26,135 nt of DNA from Chara braunii (lineage: Eukaryota; Streptophyta; Charophyceae; Charales; Characeae), in the NCBI GenBank assembly GCA_003427395.1, contig BFEA01000426.1, positions 1,178,763 through 1,204,897 on the forward strand, given 5' to 3'. Position 1 is the stretch's first letter. The number at the start of each line of letters is the position of its first letter. Under the pieces are notes generated by a model. The model made no database searches. It had not been told where the DNA came from and was given only the letters and a program-made list of their open reading frames with translations. The position numbers and the translations under genes were made by a program. Below, in pieces: positions 10,467-21,170 of this stretch.

Positions 10467-10631
10467 GGCTGTCTTCGTAAAGTCAGACCTGCACAACAGG
10501 CGAAGGGGACAACAGGCACACATTGGGGTAAGCAAACAGGCGATAATCAAAGCAAGCTCAGACCAGACCATACTCATGCAGCATGCAACCTATCTGACCT
10601 ACACATCCTGTCGCTTTTACTCTAAGGGAAG
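10467..10631 (-). other. spacer between pol end and second gag start
   Basis: 165 bases with no conserved coding signal. The open frame of the second gag extends upstream into it, but the first residues that look like the capsid protein start at the ATG at 10466. Confidence 0.5.
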
Positions 10632-10863
10632 TCAAATCATCTCTCTCACCTCTTCTCTCGCCACAAATTTATTCAGCCGCGTTCCAGATACTCAGTCCTT
10701 CCATTCAGTCTCATTCAACTCTTCAATCTGGTATGCTTCAAAATTTTCACACCGCACGATTCGGTAGGGACTTAACTCTTCTTGTCGAGCTTCTTGGACC
10801 ATTGTTTCTCCAATGATGAATCGTATAGGAGTACGACGTCCCCGACTGACAAAGGTACTTTCC
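10632..10863 (-). pseudogene. integrase C-terminal region, broken
   Basis: After the main integrase frame ends, coding-like sequence continues in other frames. A VGDVVLLYDSSLEKQWSKK-like segment lies at about 10850-10770, and a C-terminal AYQIEEL-type segment runs to a stop at 10632-10634. Such a tail, with a GDxVLL-type motif, normally follows the Ty3/Gypsy integrase core and helps bind DNA. It is split by at least two frame changes and two stops; one, in a WKD-stop-VSG context, fits TGG to TGA. Confidence 0.6.
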
Positions 10864-11835
10864 TCACTCACGCAGACTGGTCCCAGCGAGCCTTATCATC
10901 CATACAGCTCCTCTCCACCTGATTAGATGATTCTTTCTTCTATCGCCCCCATCGAGTAACTCCTCAAAAGACAAGTTGACTTCCAGATCCTGGCGCCTCC
11001 AGATCTTAAGAAAACTCTCGATAGGGAAGGTGGCGTGCCTTCCATACCACAACGTCACCGGTGCGTACTTGGTGGATCTCTTCACTGTAATGTTCTCGAC
11101 AAAGAATGCCGCCCTTAGATACCTCGGCCATTGATTAAGCCTACCTTCGGTCCACTTAGCCAAGAGGTTCGTAATGGTACTATGTCCTCGTTCTACCGGA
11201 GCGTTTGCCTGGGGGCGCGCGGCCATGGTGTAGTTAGCTACTACACCATACCTTGATAGCAACTTTTGCACCTCCCGGCAGGTAAACTCCGATCCCCTGT
11301 CCATTACGAACTCCCTTACGAAAGGATAACGCAGGTAGTACTCCTCGATGCAGCTAACCAAGACTGACCCAGTCTTTGTACGAATGACCCGTCCGTCTAC
11401 GAAGCCAGACAGGTTATCGCGCGCATCGAAGATATAGTTATAGCCTTGATCCCCAAGCGGCATGAAAAGCAGATCAAGATGCACTACAGCCCCCACCTCT
11501 CGCTCTAACCTTGGATGTAACGGCTCTCCTTGCCTCAAACGGGACCTCTCCTGGGAGGGCACGCAAGATCGACAGAACTTCCCGATCATGTCCATCATTC
11601 CATCCCAGAAGTACAACTCACTTATTTTGGCGTATGTGGCTTGTATCCCTCGATGCCCTCCTGCAATGCGATCGTGAAGTGCCGCCATGACGTCAATCTG
11701 ACGATTCCTACCGCAGACGACTCTCCTGGGATTCCCCACCTCTCTCCTTACGAAAAGATGACCATCTCACACCAAGTAACGCTGCATCATCCTCTGAGCC
11801 CTATCGCTCGCATCTCTAAGCCCTGCTTCGAATGA
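10864..11835 (-). pseudogene. Ty3/Gypsy integrase
   Basis: Integrase joins element cDNA to chromosomal DNA. The longest open part (11739-10864, 291 codons) has an N-terminal zinc-binding region with H22, H29, C56 and C59. The position before Gln63, usually the last Cys of the pair, is Ser62. The catalytic triad is D89, D147 and E183 with spacing D-57-D-35-E, as in active integrases. Upstream coding in the same frame (about 11835-11740) is cut by TGA at 11767-11769. After FEELLD (near 10960) the frame is lost and about 28 unrelated residues precede the stop. The core looks intact but the protein is not. Confidence 0.85.
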
Positions 11836-12160
11836 CATCTTTGACCTCACCCTCTTCAAACTCGTCGTCCTGGCTCTCGGGCACCTCGTCCTCCTTCCCT
11901 GCTGGATTCAACGAGCCTACTTGATCGAGGATTTCCTCCAGTAATGTGTAGACGAGGAGATACATCCCCCCCATCAGTTCCTCATACCTTTCTACCTGGC
12001 CTGACCCTTCCTCTATTGCCCTCATATCCTCCACTAAGTTATGCGATCCAGCTAACGCCAACTTCATCATCCACTGAACATCTTTACCGCCCCAGGGATC
12101 TTCTTCCTCGAACGGCTTAAGGACTAGCTTCGCCTTCCGTTCATATCCACTCGGCGCTTT
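11816..12160 (-). pseudogene. pol linker between RNase H and integrase
   Basis: Continues in the same frame as RNase H beyond TGA 12161-12163. It is acidic and helical, with no catalytic motif. The frame is lost near 11830, where a small deletion appears to join it to the pre-integrase segment. The TGA follows GHPI and fits a TGG to TGA change. Confidence 0.6.
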
Positions 12161-12697
12161 TCAGATAGGATGACCCACACAACTGGGCACTCGCGGCGAC
12201 CACTTGTTAATGTGGAGACGGACATCTTCCTCTTTATCCAAAAATCCGTCAACTGGGGGCGTATTCTCCACTGCTTCTCCCTCTTGACCATCCCAGTTGA
12301 TACGACTCAACCCGTCCGCCCGGTTCTTGTTTCCAAGGATCCGTTCTAACTCGAAGTTAAACATCCAGATGTACGTCAGCCACCTGACAATTGTTGGATC
12401 CGATGAAACGTAATTCCTTAGAGAGTAGGTCAGGGCAGTTGGGTTCACTCTCAATATAAATCTCCTGCCGAAGATGTAGTTTCGAAAGATTCGCAGACAG
12501 TGGAGGACGGCAAAGGTCTCCCTCTTGAACTGAGAATAGTTCCTCTCGGTCGTACAGAGAGTCCGACTCTCAAATCTCAAAGGTCTTTCCTTTCCCTCCG
12601 TGTCTGCCTGGATTAAAACTTCACCTAAGGCAGTTGGTCCCGCATCCGTTTCAACAATGAAGGGTCTCGTCTCCGTGGCGTCATAGTCTGGCGCCCC
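12161..12697 (-). pseudogene. Ty3/Gypsy RNase H domain
   Basis: RNase H removes the RNA template during reverse transcription. The real domain starts at GAPDYDATETRPF (about 12697); residues before that in the same open frame are a frame-shifted reading. Visible are VETDAG with the first acidic residue, the TLCTTERNYSQFKRE block with the Glu, and NKNRADGLSR near the end. The Asp expected in the LR-D-PTAL block is Asn (AAC), consistent with G to A. A 1-base loss in a C run at 12694-12697 separates it from the RT frame. Confidence 0.8.
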
Positions 12698-12732
12698 AAC
12701 ACCAAACCCCCTTCTCGGAACTCCTCCTTCAT

Positions 12733-13467
12733 TCAGGCCATCACCTCTTCCTGCTCTTCGCCCCAAACCCACTCCTGATCCTGACGAACTAGCTTTCTCA
12801 GGTGCTCAGTCTTAGCGGCAAAGTTCTTGACGAAGGCCCTCCAAAATCCACACGTCCCAAGGAAGCTCCGGACATCAGTTATTGAGTGGAATGGAACTGA
12901 CCACTCAGTAATCTTGTTCGTCTTCTTTATATCCGGTCGTCGGCCCTTCTCACTACAGACGAACCTCAAGATAGTCGCTTCCCTCATGCAGTGTCTGGAT
13001 TTGACCCCGCTTGCCGTGAGGTTATGCTCCTCGAGCAGGCTTAGGACTTTCTCGAGGTCCTGGATATGCTTCCAGACAAAACGTCTTACCCCGGGCAAAA
13101 CCTTGTCACTCTCTTTTACTGCCGGTCCTTTCACTGCCAAGTCATTAATATATGGCCGAGTGATATGTGGGCTGACTGACTGCATAACCCGAATCATGGC
13201 CCGTTGGACCATCGCTACTACGTTGGTCCACCCTTGCGGAACCACATTCATGTGGATCAGTCCTCGAGGCGTATGCATAGCCGTCACTGGCCTGTCTGGC
13301 GGATAGACCGGAAACTGGTCATATCCTGAGTAAAGGTCTATAAGCGAAATTATAGGCCTTCCAACACAGGACTCTGACAGCGCATCTGCATTGGGCAATC
13401 CTCCAGCATCCCGCACTGTCACCACATTTAATCTTTGCAGGTCTTGCACCCACCGCAGCGTCCCGTT
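12733..13467 (-). pseudogene. Ty3/Gypsy reverse transcriptase, internally deleted
   Basis: Copies element RNA into DNA. Recognisable blocks are LRWVQDLQRLN, ISLIDLYSGYDQF with the first catalytic Asp, and TAMHTPRGLIHMNVVPQGWTN, then the YxDD box and the connection block FLGTCGFWRAFVKNF. The YxDD box reads YIND (13152-13141), so its first Asp has become Asn and activity would be lost. The N-terminal fingers are missing: near 13467-13472 the linker frame runs straight into NGTLRWV in another frame. By comparison with RTs generally, several tens of residues are gone. The segment ends at TGA 12733-12735. Confidence 0.85.
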
Positions 13468-13472
13468 CTAAA

Positions 13473-13745
13473 CGCGTAGGCGCGATGCCTCTTCTTCACT
13501 ACCGCTACCATCAAGGCTCGTTCCCGAGGCAATAGGAAGTCGGGCTCTCCTATGATCAGCTTCTCCTCGTTTCCTTCGTTGATACGACATGACCCTGCTG
13601 TGGCTTTCTCCTTCGTCCGCCGTATCAACCCCCGGCCTCGTTCATAGTACACCTCCTCGTCCTCAGTAACGAGGACGGGGACTGGGCGACACTTTTGGTC
13701 TACCATCTTGTACCGCCTTTGGGAACCCTGCTTGAGCCGCCCCCT
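13473..13745 (-). pseudogene. pol N-terminal linker
   Basis: Reads from the +1 frame relative to gag-protease (LFRGRLKQG then MVDQKCRPVPV at 13706) to KKRHRAYAF at about 13472. No catalytic motif; it is the region between protease and RT. The preceding gag-protease frame ends at TAG 13744-13746 inside a run of five T, so pol may be entered by a +1 shift there. Confidence 0.65.
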
Positions 13746-15387
13746 AAAAAGGCCGACTCACAGATTGAGCCTGCATCAACGCCGGGTTCCTCCTGCCATC
13801 TGGAAGACGATATACCAGCTCCAATCTCCCTGACTCGGGGCATTCCAGGACCTGCTCCCTCAATGCCTGGATGGCATCCGGATCTGCCATCTCATGTGCG
13901 CCCACCAAATCCATGGCCTTTCCCACGTCCGACAGGCTGAGGGAGAATGCTTCAACCCTCTCTTCCTCTTCTGGCTCCCCGATGGTGAAAGACCCTGGAT
14001 TGGGCCGGTTCCTTATGCTTTTTGGCCCTGTATTCCTGCGGGTGATGATTTCATAGTTTCCGCAGGCAGGGTCACACAAAAGAAGAATCAGGGTCCCATC
14101 ATGCTTATTGAATATCACCGTCTCTGTCCTGCTCAGAAAGGACCTCCCCAAAACAATCCCGTGATCCACGTCTGGCATGACGAAGAAGCATGCCCTGACC
14201 TTTACTTTCCCAACCTCGATGAACACATTCGAGGCTGTCCCACAGAACACGGCCCTGCAGCTTGCCCCATGTAGAATGCCGCAGTCAGATTGGTTTATAT
14301 CCAGTCCGACCTTGATGGCATCCGTCTCCCGGATGATATTCATTTTCGCCCCTGTGTCCACCATCGCCGTACATTTGGAGCCTTTCACCACCCAGTCCAC
14401 CGTGCCGCAGGCCACACACTTCCAGTCCATCTTCGTTCCCGACTCTGCCCACTCTGCCTCCTTAGGCAGGATCATACCCAGATGGACGTTGGGTACCAGA
14501 CGCCGCGACAAGCTCCCCTTCAACCCATCGCGGAGCTTAGGGGCTGATGCCAAGATTTCCTTCAAGGTCATGAGGTCGTTATGCCCCTCTAACAACCTAT
14601 CGATCACCTTCTCTACGTCAAACCCTTCTTCCAGCCAGACCGCGTATTTCTTTTTCCTGGGCAGCACGTCGCGCAGGACTGACTCGGTCTCTTCCCTGGC
14701 TTCCCTCTTCTTCGCCCTCAGCTCCGCCCTCTGGTCTTCTTCCTGGCGCAAACTCTCGTCTTCTTCCTCCTCCTCATCATCATCCTCCACTTCCACGGCC
14801 TCTTTCCTTTTTCCTGGCTCAGGCTCTTTTTGAGGAGGTCCCTGACTTGCACTGGCCATGGCCTGACTTCGCATTCGCGCTGCCTGTGTCACCCGGGCCT
14901 GCGGGGTGAGGGGTCTCCCCATCACCCCCGATTGTTGGTCCGACCTTACCACATTTACTCCGAGTTGTCTGGGCGTTGACTCCAGACCGGGGTCGTAGAG
15001 GAACACCATGGGGATATTAGACCTCCACCTCTTCACCTCCTCGCAGAGGTCCACCAACTTCTGTTGGTACCTCCCCATCTTGTCCAGCAGGTCCTCCATT
15101 TTCCCCAGCAAGACGGAGGGAGGTTCCACCCGTTCTTCCTCATTCTCGTCGTCCGACTCGATGATTATGGGCTCTTCATTTTTACCTCCTCTTTGTAGCT
15201 CCTGAGTTACTTCCTCATCACTTCCCACTTCCTCTACCCCAATTAGTGGTCCTTCCTTGTCCTGCCATAACCTGAACATGGCAGGGGGAGGCGGTCCGGC
15301 TGCCGCCCTTCGTTGGACCTCCGCTCTCGCTCCGCCAAACTTTCTGTCAATATAATCTCCAAACTGGTCATAGATGTTTCCATCCAT
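13744..15387 (-). pseudogene. gag C-terminal part and retropepsin-like protease
   Basis: Longest open segment of the window (547 codons), in frame with the upstream gag pieces. It starts just after the zinc knuckle, so its ATG is probably internal to gag-pro. The N-terminal part has charged helices and a strongly acidic run (about residues 200-215). A CVAC...C cluster precedes the aspartic protease signature VDTGAKMNII (Asp344; 14347-14361), and GIVLGRSFL follows about 70 residues on, matching the second half of a retropepsin fold. The protease cuts the polyprotein. This segment itself shows no stop. Confidence 0.85.
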
Positions 15388-15927
15388 GGTGGAGGAAATG
15401 AGTCCGTTCTTCTCATTCTCCCGCCTTATGTTACAGAACCGAATAGTGTGGCCCTGCTGGTCGCAATGTTAGCAGATGGCCGTCCTCCAGTCAAAGCGGG
15501 CTCTTCCGTACCCCTGACCTTGGTTTCCCTGACCTTGGTCATTCCATTGTCATCCCCGACCGCCGCCATTCCTGCCTCTCCCCCTTCCACCACCCCTTCC
15601 TCCATTGCCTTGATTGTCCTGACCCTGGTTCCCACCTCCAGCCACGCTCCCTTGCGAACTAGGAGCGAGTGATGGCGGCGGGGCCATAGGCTGGGCCTGG
15701 GATGCGGGATAGATAGGGGGCGGCATACTCGTCTGTGGCCCAGCATAGGGTACTACCTGTCCAGAGGGTGCCGGCCCTCCCCAAGGTACATAGGTGTTGA
15801 TCACGGGTCATGGCCACTGTCCGAAAGGTGGTACTGGCGCCTGCAAAGGACCTTCACTACTCGAAGGTGCCGACACACTCGGGGAGGCAACTACCACCGC
15901 TTGGGGCATCTGGCCCTTTCCCGAACC
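15388..15927 (-). pseudogene. gag nucleocapsid region with interrupted zinc knuckle
   Basis: Same frame as the capsid piece and protease. A Pro/Gln-rich stretch is followed by a Gly/Arg-rich RNA-binding-like stretch (GGRGGGRGRGRNGGG) and a CCHC knuckle at 15474-15433, read as C-stop-HCDQQGHTIRFC. Stops are TGA 15808-15810, TGA 15550-15552 and TAA 15469-15471, the last inside the knuckle. Each fits a single C-to-T change (CGA to TGA, CAA to TAA). Confidence 0.8.
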
Positions 15928-16773
15928 TTACCCTCCTTGCGTCAAATTGCGCTGCTTACGCTGCACTTTCGAGAGGTGCGGGGGCACTGTCTCCTCTTCT
16001 TCCCACCCTTTCTGGACAACTTCTTCTATCACGACCTCTTTGGCCTTTCCCTGAATTGCCGCGGCCACCTTTCTCTGTATCACCGGGCCTAACTCTGTTA
16101 GTATGTCGGTGATAATTTTTCTTACCCCTGGAGTCCCAGATGTCGTAGCATCCCTCTCCTTTCTCTTTTGTCTTTGCAGCCGTACCTGGTGTTGCTCCAC
16201 CTGGTCTAGGCTCCCATCTTCCACCCCCTTGTCAATGGTGGCCCAGGTGAGCTTAGTACTCCCCCCTCCATGACCTGTCAACTCCTGGGCCTCCGACGCA
16301 GTAAGTAGTCCCAGAAAGATGGCACATTGTGTCTCCTCAGAGATCCCGTGGACCTTCCTTGCCCTCTTCTTAAATTCTTGTACGAAGGCCTCTATCGTAG
16401 TGAAGTTATCCTTGTTCATTGCTTCCAGTTCCCCAGTGGTTAGCAGGCCATCGCCCAGCCTATACTTCCTTTGCATTCCCTCTCTAAACCTGGCCCAATC
16501 GTCATTGGCGTCACTGACCACCCTTTGCACCTCCTGATGGTGCCCATAAAGCACATATCTCATAATCCGCTGGAATTTCACTGCATCCGATAGTCTCATC
16601 ATTGCCTGTTCCACCCGATCCAACCAGTCTGAGACCCTTCCTCCATTGAAGTGAAAAGTGTCGATCTTAGGGACATTGCTTGGAGTCTTCTCATGCCGGT
16701 CAATGGCCGCAATAAGGTCCTCGAGCGTCAGGATCTTCCCGGTGCCATCCGATATACCACCGCTCTCCGGCAT
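15928..16773 (-). pseudogene. Ty3/Gypsy gag capsid region
   Basis: 281 codons from ATG 16773. About residues 30-160 look like a retrotransposon Gag capsid: FNGGRVSDWLDRVEQ, WARFREGMQRKYRLGDG, then an FVQEFKKRARKV helix. The protein assembles the particle around element RNA. The frame ends at TAA 15928-15930 but continues directly into the nucleocapsid region, so the stop is premature. About 320 bases separate this ATG from the tRNA-Asp-type primer-binding site, a normal gag leader distance. In this window it is the best-preserved part of gag. Confidence 0.85.
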
Positions 16774-17094
16774 CTTGACAGACTTTCCCCTTCAAGCCCC
16801 CTGTTATAAGAAAAACAAAAACACTCGCCTATTCAGCATCCTATCTCAAGGGTCTATCCTGTATGTCCTTTCTAACTTCCTTACATACTTATCTGACACG
16901 GATACGGTCGTCCCTCGTAGCTCTTCTAGCTCAGGTAGGTAAACAGGGTGAATATACAAAGTCACTAAGCCTCCCTTACCTGTACTTAGTCCCTCATTAT
17001 TTTCCTTACCCTCTCGTCATTCCTTTATGTCTATTCTCATTCCATCTCATACCCAGATGTCGTTCCACCAGGGACAACGGTAGGCTTTCCGTTA
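16774..17094 (-). other. gag leader
   Basis: Non-coding on the element strand, between the tRNA-Asp-type primer-binding site and the gag ATG. I see no domain in it. Confidence 0.55.
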
Positions 17095-17112
17095 TCCCCA
17101 GCGACGGCGCCA
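17095..17112 (-). other. primer-binding site, tRNA-Asp type (inner element)
   Basis: The minus strand reads TGGCGCCGTCGCTGGGGA. From memory, the complement of a plant tRNA-Asp 3' end is TGGCGCCGTTGCCGGGGA, giving two mismatches in 18. It sits two bases from a CA that would end an LTR on the minus strand (plus TG at 17115-17116) and upstream of gag, the position expected for a Ty3/Gypsy primer-binding site. Confidence 0.7.
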
Positions 17113-17114
17113 CC

Positions 17115-18080
17115 TGTCGAGCGCATCGGTCCGGCACCGCACCAGGGCAGCGCGAGACCCTCCCGGCCTCGTCACGCAGGAGTTGGTCTAAATCCTCGTC
17201 GCAAATATATATGGAGCTTCCGCAAGCCGCTCCGGCCGAGTGCGCAAGCCATACCTCTCGCGAGCCCCTACGACAGGATAGGGCCTACGCGAGGCACGAC
17301 TTACTTCCACCTTACGGGAGTTGTCACCTCCCTTCGGTGGGTGTATCCCCGCCGAGCTACCGGTCCACAGTACGGAAGCTAATCAGTTGCAATCGCAGAG
17401 GTGGACCGGCCGAGGGCGTTTCTTGTTCGCTGTAGCATAGGGGGTACGCGCGGTAATGCGCCTCTATCGGACCCGCACGCGAACCGGCATCATGGGGGGC
17501 TGAAGTCCCAAGCGCGGCTCGTCGTCGGTCGACTAAAACGCATCCCACACACCACACGCACTCCACTTTATGAACACACATATACACAAAACAACACATA
17601 CGAAACGACACAACACAAACAACGCGACAACGCTCCTAGCCCCTCGGTAGCCATCCCATAACTTTCCGACGCGGAAATCGGATAGGCGTCGTGCGCGAGT
17701 CTTGATATAAAACCGCACGGACGCAGGGCTAACCCATATCGACTAGCAATGCAATCGTACGCAAGCGGTCGCAATGATGGCGTACCATGTAGTACCCATA
17801 CTTATGCGGTCCTCGTTGATCACGAGGGTCGCATTCGACACTCAAGTGTCGGCTGACACGCTCCTTGCGGGTTAATCTCTCGACGTTGGACAACCGCCAA
17901 GCGCGGTTGAAGACCACACACCCTCTTCTGCACTCTGTGCAGAGCGGGTGGTACACAGGTCCATACCTGTGGTGGCAGTCGTTTTTTTGCGGCCCTGGAG
18001 ACGAGTCCTACACCAGGTCTGACAAAAGTCAAGGGGTTTTCACTTTGACGGCAGCCACGGACTACAACGTCCAACTATAA
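17115..18080 (-). repeat. LTR-like sequence of the inner element (right edge uncertain)
   Basis: Begins with TG next to the tRNA-Asp-type site. Its portion 17545-17809 recurs, rearranged, at 25838-26135, so it is a multicopy sequence. A partner 3' LTR was not found between 5851 and 10631. The right edge cannot be fixed without one; 18080 is a guess. Hairpins include CCTCGT/ACGAGG (around 17813-17828) and CGACACT/AGTGTCG (around 17837-17852). Confidence 0.5.
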
Positions 18081-19303
18081 ATCTTAAAAAACACAAAATA
18101 TACCTAAGGTCACCTTTATCCCAAAAAAGGAAACAAAGCCTTGAGATACTCTTCCCTTTTCGGATAGTGTCAGCGGCCTGTAGTAATCCCAAGCGTTCGC
18201 GCGTATGTGCGGGTCCCTTTTGATCCTATAACTTTTAAACTCTAGGGCGGCAAAACGTCACGCGCGGGATTCTAATATAAAGCCGCACAGTTGTGGGTCA
18301 GTCTCATACCGACCAAATGATGCCAACCATACCTAGTAATCACAGCTCCGGCCTCGTGATATTGAATGGTTGAAGGAATATATTGTGAGGGATTACCCCA
18401 CACGATATTGAACAGCTGAAGGACATGCCGTTCGGCCTTCGCGGCATTTCCGCCTTCAGGGTAGGGTGCCTCGACGGGCAATGCGAATAAGCTTTGTGCG
18501 AGGGCGAATCCCTCCCCTGCAGGGCCTAGGGTTTGGGATGTCCTGGACAAGGACCTTGAATCCCAGCCGAGGACCAACGTCTGACTAAGAAAATCCTTAA
18601 GAAGCAAAGCAAATAAAATGAAGGGTCTTCCCTAGGCCTCTCAGTCTTAACCCCTGAGCAGGTTTTTAGTACGTGGCCCTTTAGCCAATGCAAACATTCA
18701 TCCCTAGAACACCCATGTGTGCATATATAAGGGGCTAAGTACGTGACGATCACTTCTCACAGTCTCATTGGGGTCCCTCACAATCATACGTATATATGTG
18801 ATCGCTGGCAACCAAATCCAGAATCTGATTCACAGCATATACCTGCAATCACATCAACGAGTCAAATCAACAACCCACGCACTACACGGAGTCAACCCCA
18901 ACCATCCTCGACACTCATACCCCTTATTTTAGCCATGCAAGCCTCTACCTCCTGTCCAACCGACCTTAATTAAATACTCAGTACCTTTGTTAAATGGCCA
19001 TTCAATAAAAGTCCGGGTGAAACCTTAATGAAACAATGAAATCACCAGGGCTAAAGCTTTTTAGGTTGAGTACGGAGGGTAAGTTGGAATTGAGTCGTAG
19101 ACCGACGAATCGACAACCGACCTGTTATCAGTGATAACAGATGATGATCCTCAAGGGATTAAGTTGAATCTAGTCCAGATCTTGAATCAAACGATCAAGA
19201 GGGCTTGTAACACATGACAGGTCAATGCCCCAGGCTGAATTCTATAAGTTCATGAAGAACAGTCTTCATATCGTGATCTTATCCAAGTCATCCTTAGTTA
19301 ACT
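18081..19303. other. internal DNA between inner LTR-like sequence and outer primer-binding site
   Basis: No coding domain. A diverged copy of the 17.7 kb block, with TATAAAGCCGCAC, lies at 18276-18288. A short repeat beginning GATATTGAA occurs at about 18358 and 18401. A TATATAA (18724-18730) could be a plus-strand TATA box, but nothing downstream supports a gene. Confidence 0.45.
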
Positions 19304-19329
19304 GTATCTAAACCTATCTCTGAGCAGTA
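19304..19329 (-). other. primer-binding site, initiator tRNA-Met-like (outer element)
   Basis: Directly inside the right long repeat. The minus strand reads TACTGCTCAGAG followed by ATAGGTTTAGATAC. Against the complement of a plant initiator tRNA-Met 3' end (from memory) about 18 of 25 positions match with one inserted base, including TCAGAG and AGGTTT. The match is degraded, but position and order are right. Confidence 0.5.
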
Positions 19330-19410
19330 TGGTAAAAATCTCCCCTAATCAGAGTGGACTATCAAAATTGCCACCTGTCAAAAATATAATCGGTCTCCTT
19401 TAAACTAAGA

Positions 19411-20030
19411 AAATTTCGGCAACGTTTCCCATAGGAAAAGTGTCTTTTCATAATTTATATAAGTCTAAATATAAAAGCAGAGATAAATTTTAACTCTGGA
19501 AAGTCCAATTTTGTCAAACTCCCTGAATTAGTAGAAATTTGGGCAGCACTCCCTCTAGAAAGGGAGACTTCCCAGATTTTCATTGAGTAAGATATGAACT
19601 CAAAAGACGACTTGAGTTCAACTTAGGCAAGATTTGACCAACTCCTTAGTTTTGTAGAAATTCCGGCAGCACTCCCTTTAGAAAAGTGCTATTCCAAAAT
19701 TTATACAAGGCTAAGTCCAGAATTTGAAAGTAATTTTGACTTTTCAAAGTCCAATTTTGTCTAACAACCTGAATTAGCGAAAATTTGGGCAGCACTCCCT
19801 TTAAAAAATGAGACTTTCCAGATTTTTACTAAGTCAGATATAAGAAAAGACAAAGTCGAACTTTTGACAAGTCAAAATTCAACTAACTCCTTGGATTTGT
19901 AAAAATTTCGGCAACACTTCCCGTAGAGAAAGTAGTTTGCCAAGATATATACAAACCAAGTATACAAAAAGATCCCATAAAATGTCAGAATTGATCTAAG
20001 TAAAAAAAGTTACTACAGAAAATGCAGGAA
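19411..20030. repeat. ~122-bp tandem array with hairpins (right copy)
   Basis: Units start near 19411, 19535, 19657, 19780 and 19902. The third-unit stem is AGCACT/AGTGCT (19668-19673, 19685-19690) where the left copy has AACACT/AGTGTT, so both arms changed and pairing is kept. The fourth-unit stem is damaged here. Confidence 0.8.
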
Positions 20031-20239
20031 TTGACACTAACTCCTATGGTTCTTGCACGTGGCGAACAATTAAAGCTACTACCTATCAATCTGAAACTTA
20101 GACTAAGTAGTAACCTCACTCAGTCACATGCAGGTCAAACCACATAAGTAAGTACTCTCGTCAGTCCCAAGTCAACCTGAACAAACAATAGTTCATAATC
20201 TCTCAATGATTTAACCCTTTATACCCAGCTTACATAAGC

Positions 20240-21170
20240 CATAGGTCAGGCCGCCTGAACTTACAGAGCGCGCCCAACTTAGCGAGGCCTAGAGTCAGAA
20301 TACCTAAACTTATAGAGCGTTCCGACTTGGCCAAATATACACAAACGGAGGGCACAACTACTTTTCTCTTCTTTGGGCACATGACTAGACCACTCTAGTC
20401 GCCCTGAACTGTTTAAAGTATCCAAGTTATATATACTTGTCTTCACCCTTGTCTTCTAAGGCTGCATATGACTGAACTAACTTAAGTTCAGTCCGCCCTC
20501 GTTTACTACCAGTTTTATTTTTAGTTATGCTCTCTTCAAGTCAGACCACCTAAACTTATAGAACAGTCTGATTAACTCGTTCTTAGATAGAATAGTAGTA
20601 AAGTACAGCCAAGTTATAACCATTGGGTTTCAGCATATGCGAGGTCTTGAGCCAGACCCCTTGAACTTACAGAAGGATCTAACTCTCTGCCAATTTCTTT
20701 TCTCTCTGAATCATCATGTGTGTAGCATCGAGTCAGACTCCCTGAACTTACAGAAGGATCTGCCCCTTTGCCAAGGTTATTTCTTCAGAATAAAGAACAG
20801 GAACAGGCTGAGCCACCTAAACTTATATAACAGCTCAGACCTCCTCGTTCAGAAACCAAAGAAACAGATAAAACCCCAATGAAAACAAGGCAACCCAAGG
20901 TACTAAAACTTATTGAATGCCCCGAGTCCCTGAAAATCAAGTACAATCAAACCCCTCACATGTCAGAGCAGCCAGTACACCCAAACTTATAGAACAGCCT
21001 GACCCCCCATGCACACTACAACACTAGGTCTCCCCAAACTTATGGGGACATCCTAGCCTCCAGAGTAATCAGACCCTCTAAACTTATAGAAGGGTCTGAC
21101 TTCTTCATGCAAAACCAAAATAAAACAAAGCACTGGGGTTCCCCAAACTTATGGGGACACCCCAACCTTA
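20240..21170. repeat. dispersed stem-loop family, AAACTTAT loop (right copy)
   Basis: Members include GACTGAACT/AGTTCAGTC around loop AACTTA (20470-20493), TCAGAC/GTCTGA (20541-20546, 20566-20571), CTGAGC/GCTCAG (20808-20813, 20833-20838) and TCAGACCC/GGGTCTGA (21069-21076, 21092-21099). Several are better paired than their left-copy partners. Confidence 0.75.

Noticed and set aside
9189-10767. plus-strand open frames of 217 and 418 codons
   Set aside because: Mirror frames of the second gag-like gene; Ser/Leu/Pro-rich composition results from the pyrimidine-rich complement of an Arg/Glu-rich protein.
14170-14840. plus-strand 218-codon open frame
   Set aside because: Mirror frame of the protease ORF; its Ser run is the complement of the acidic Glu/Asp tract.
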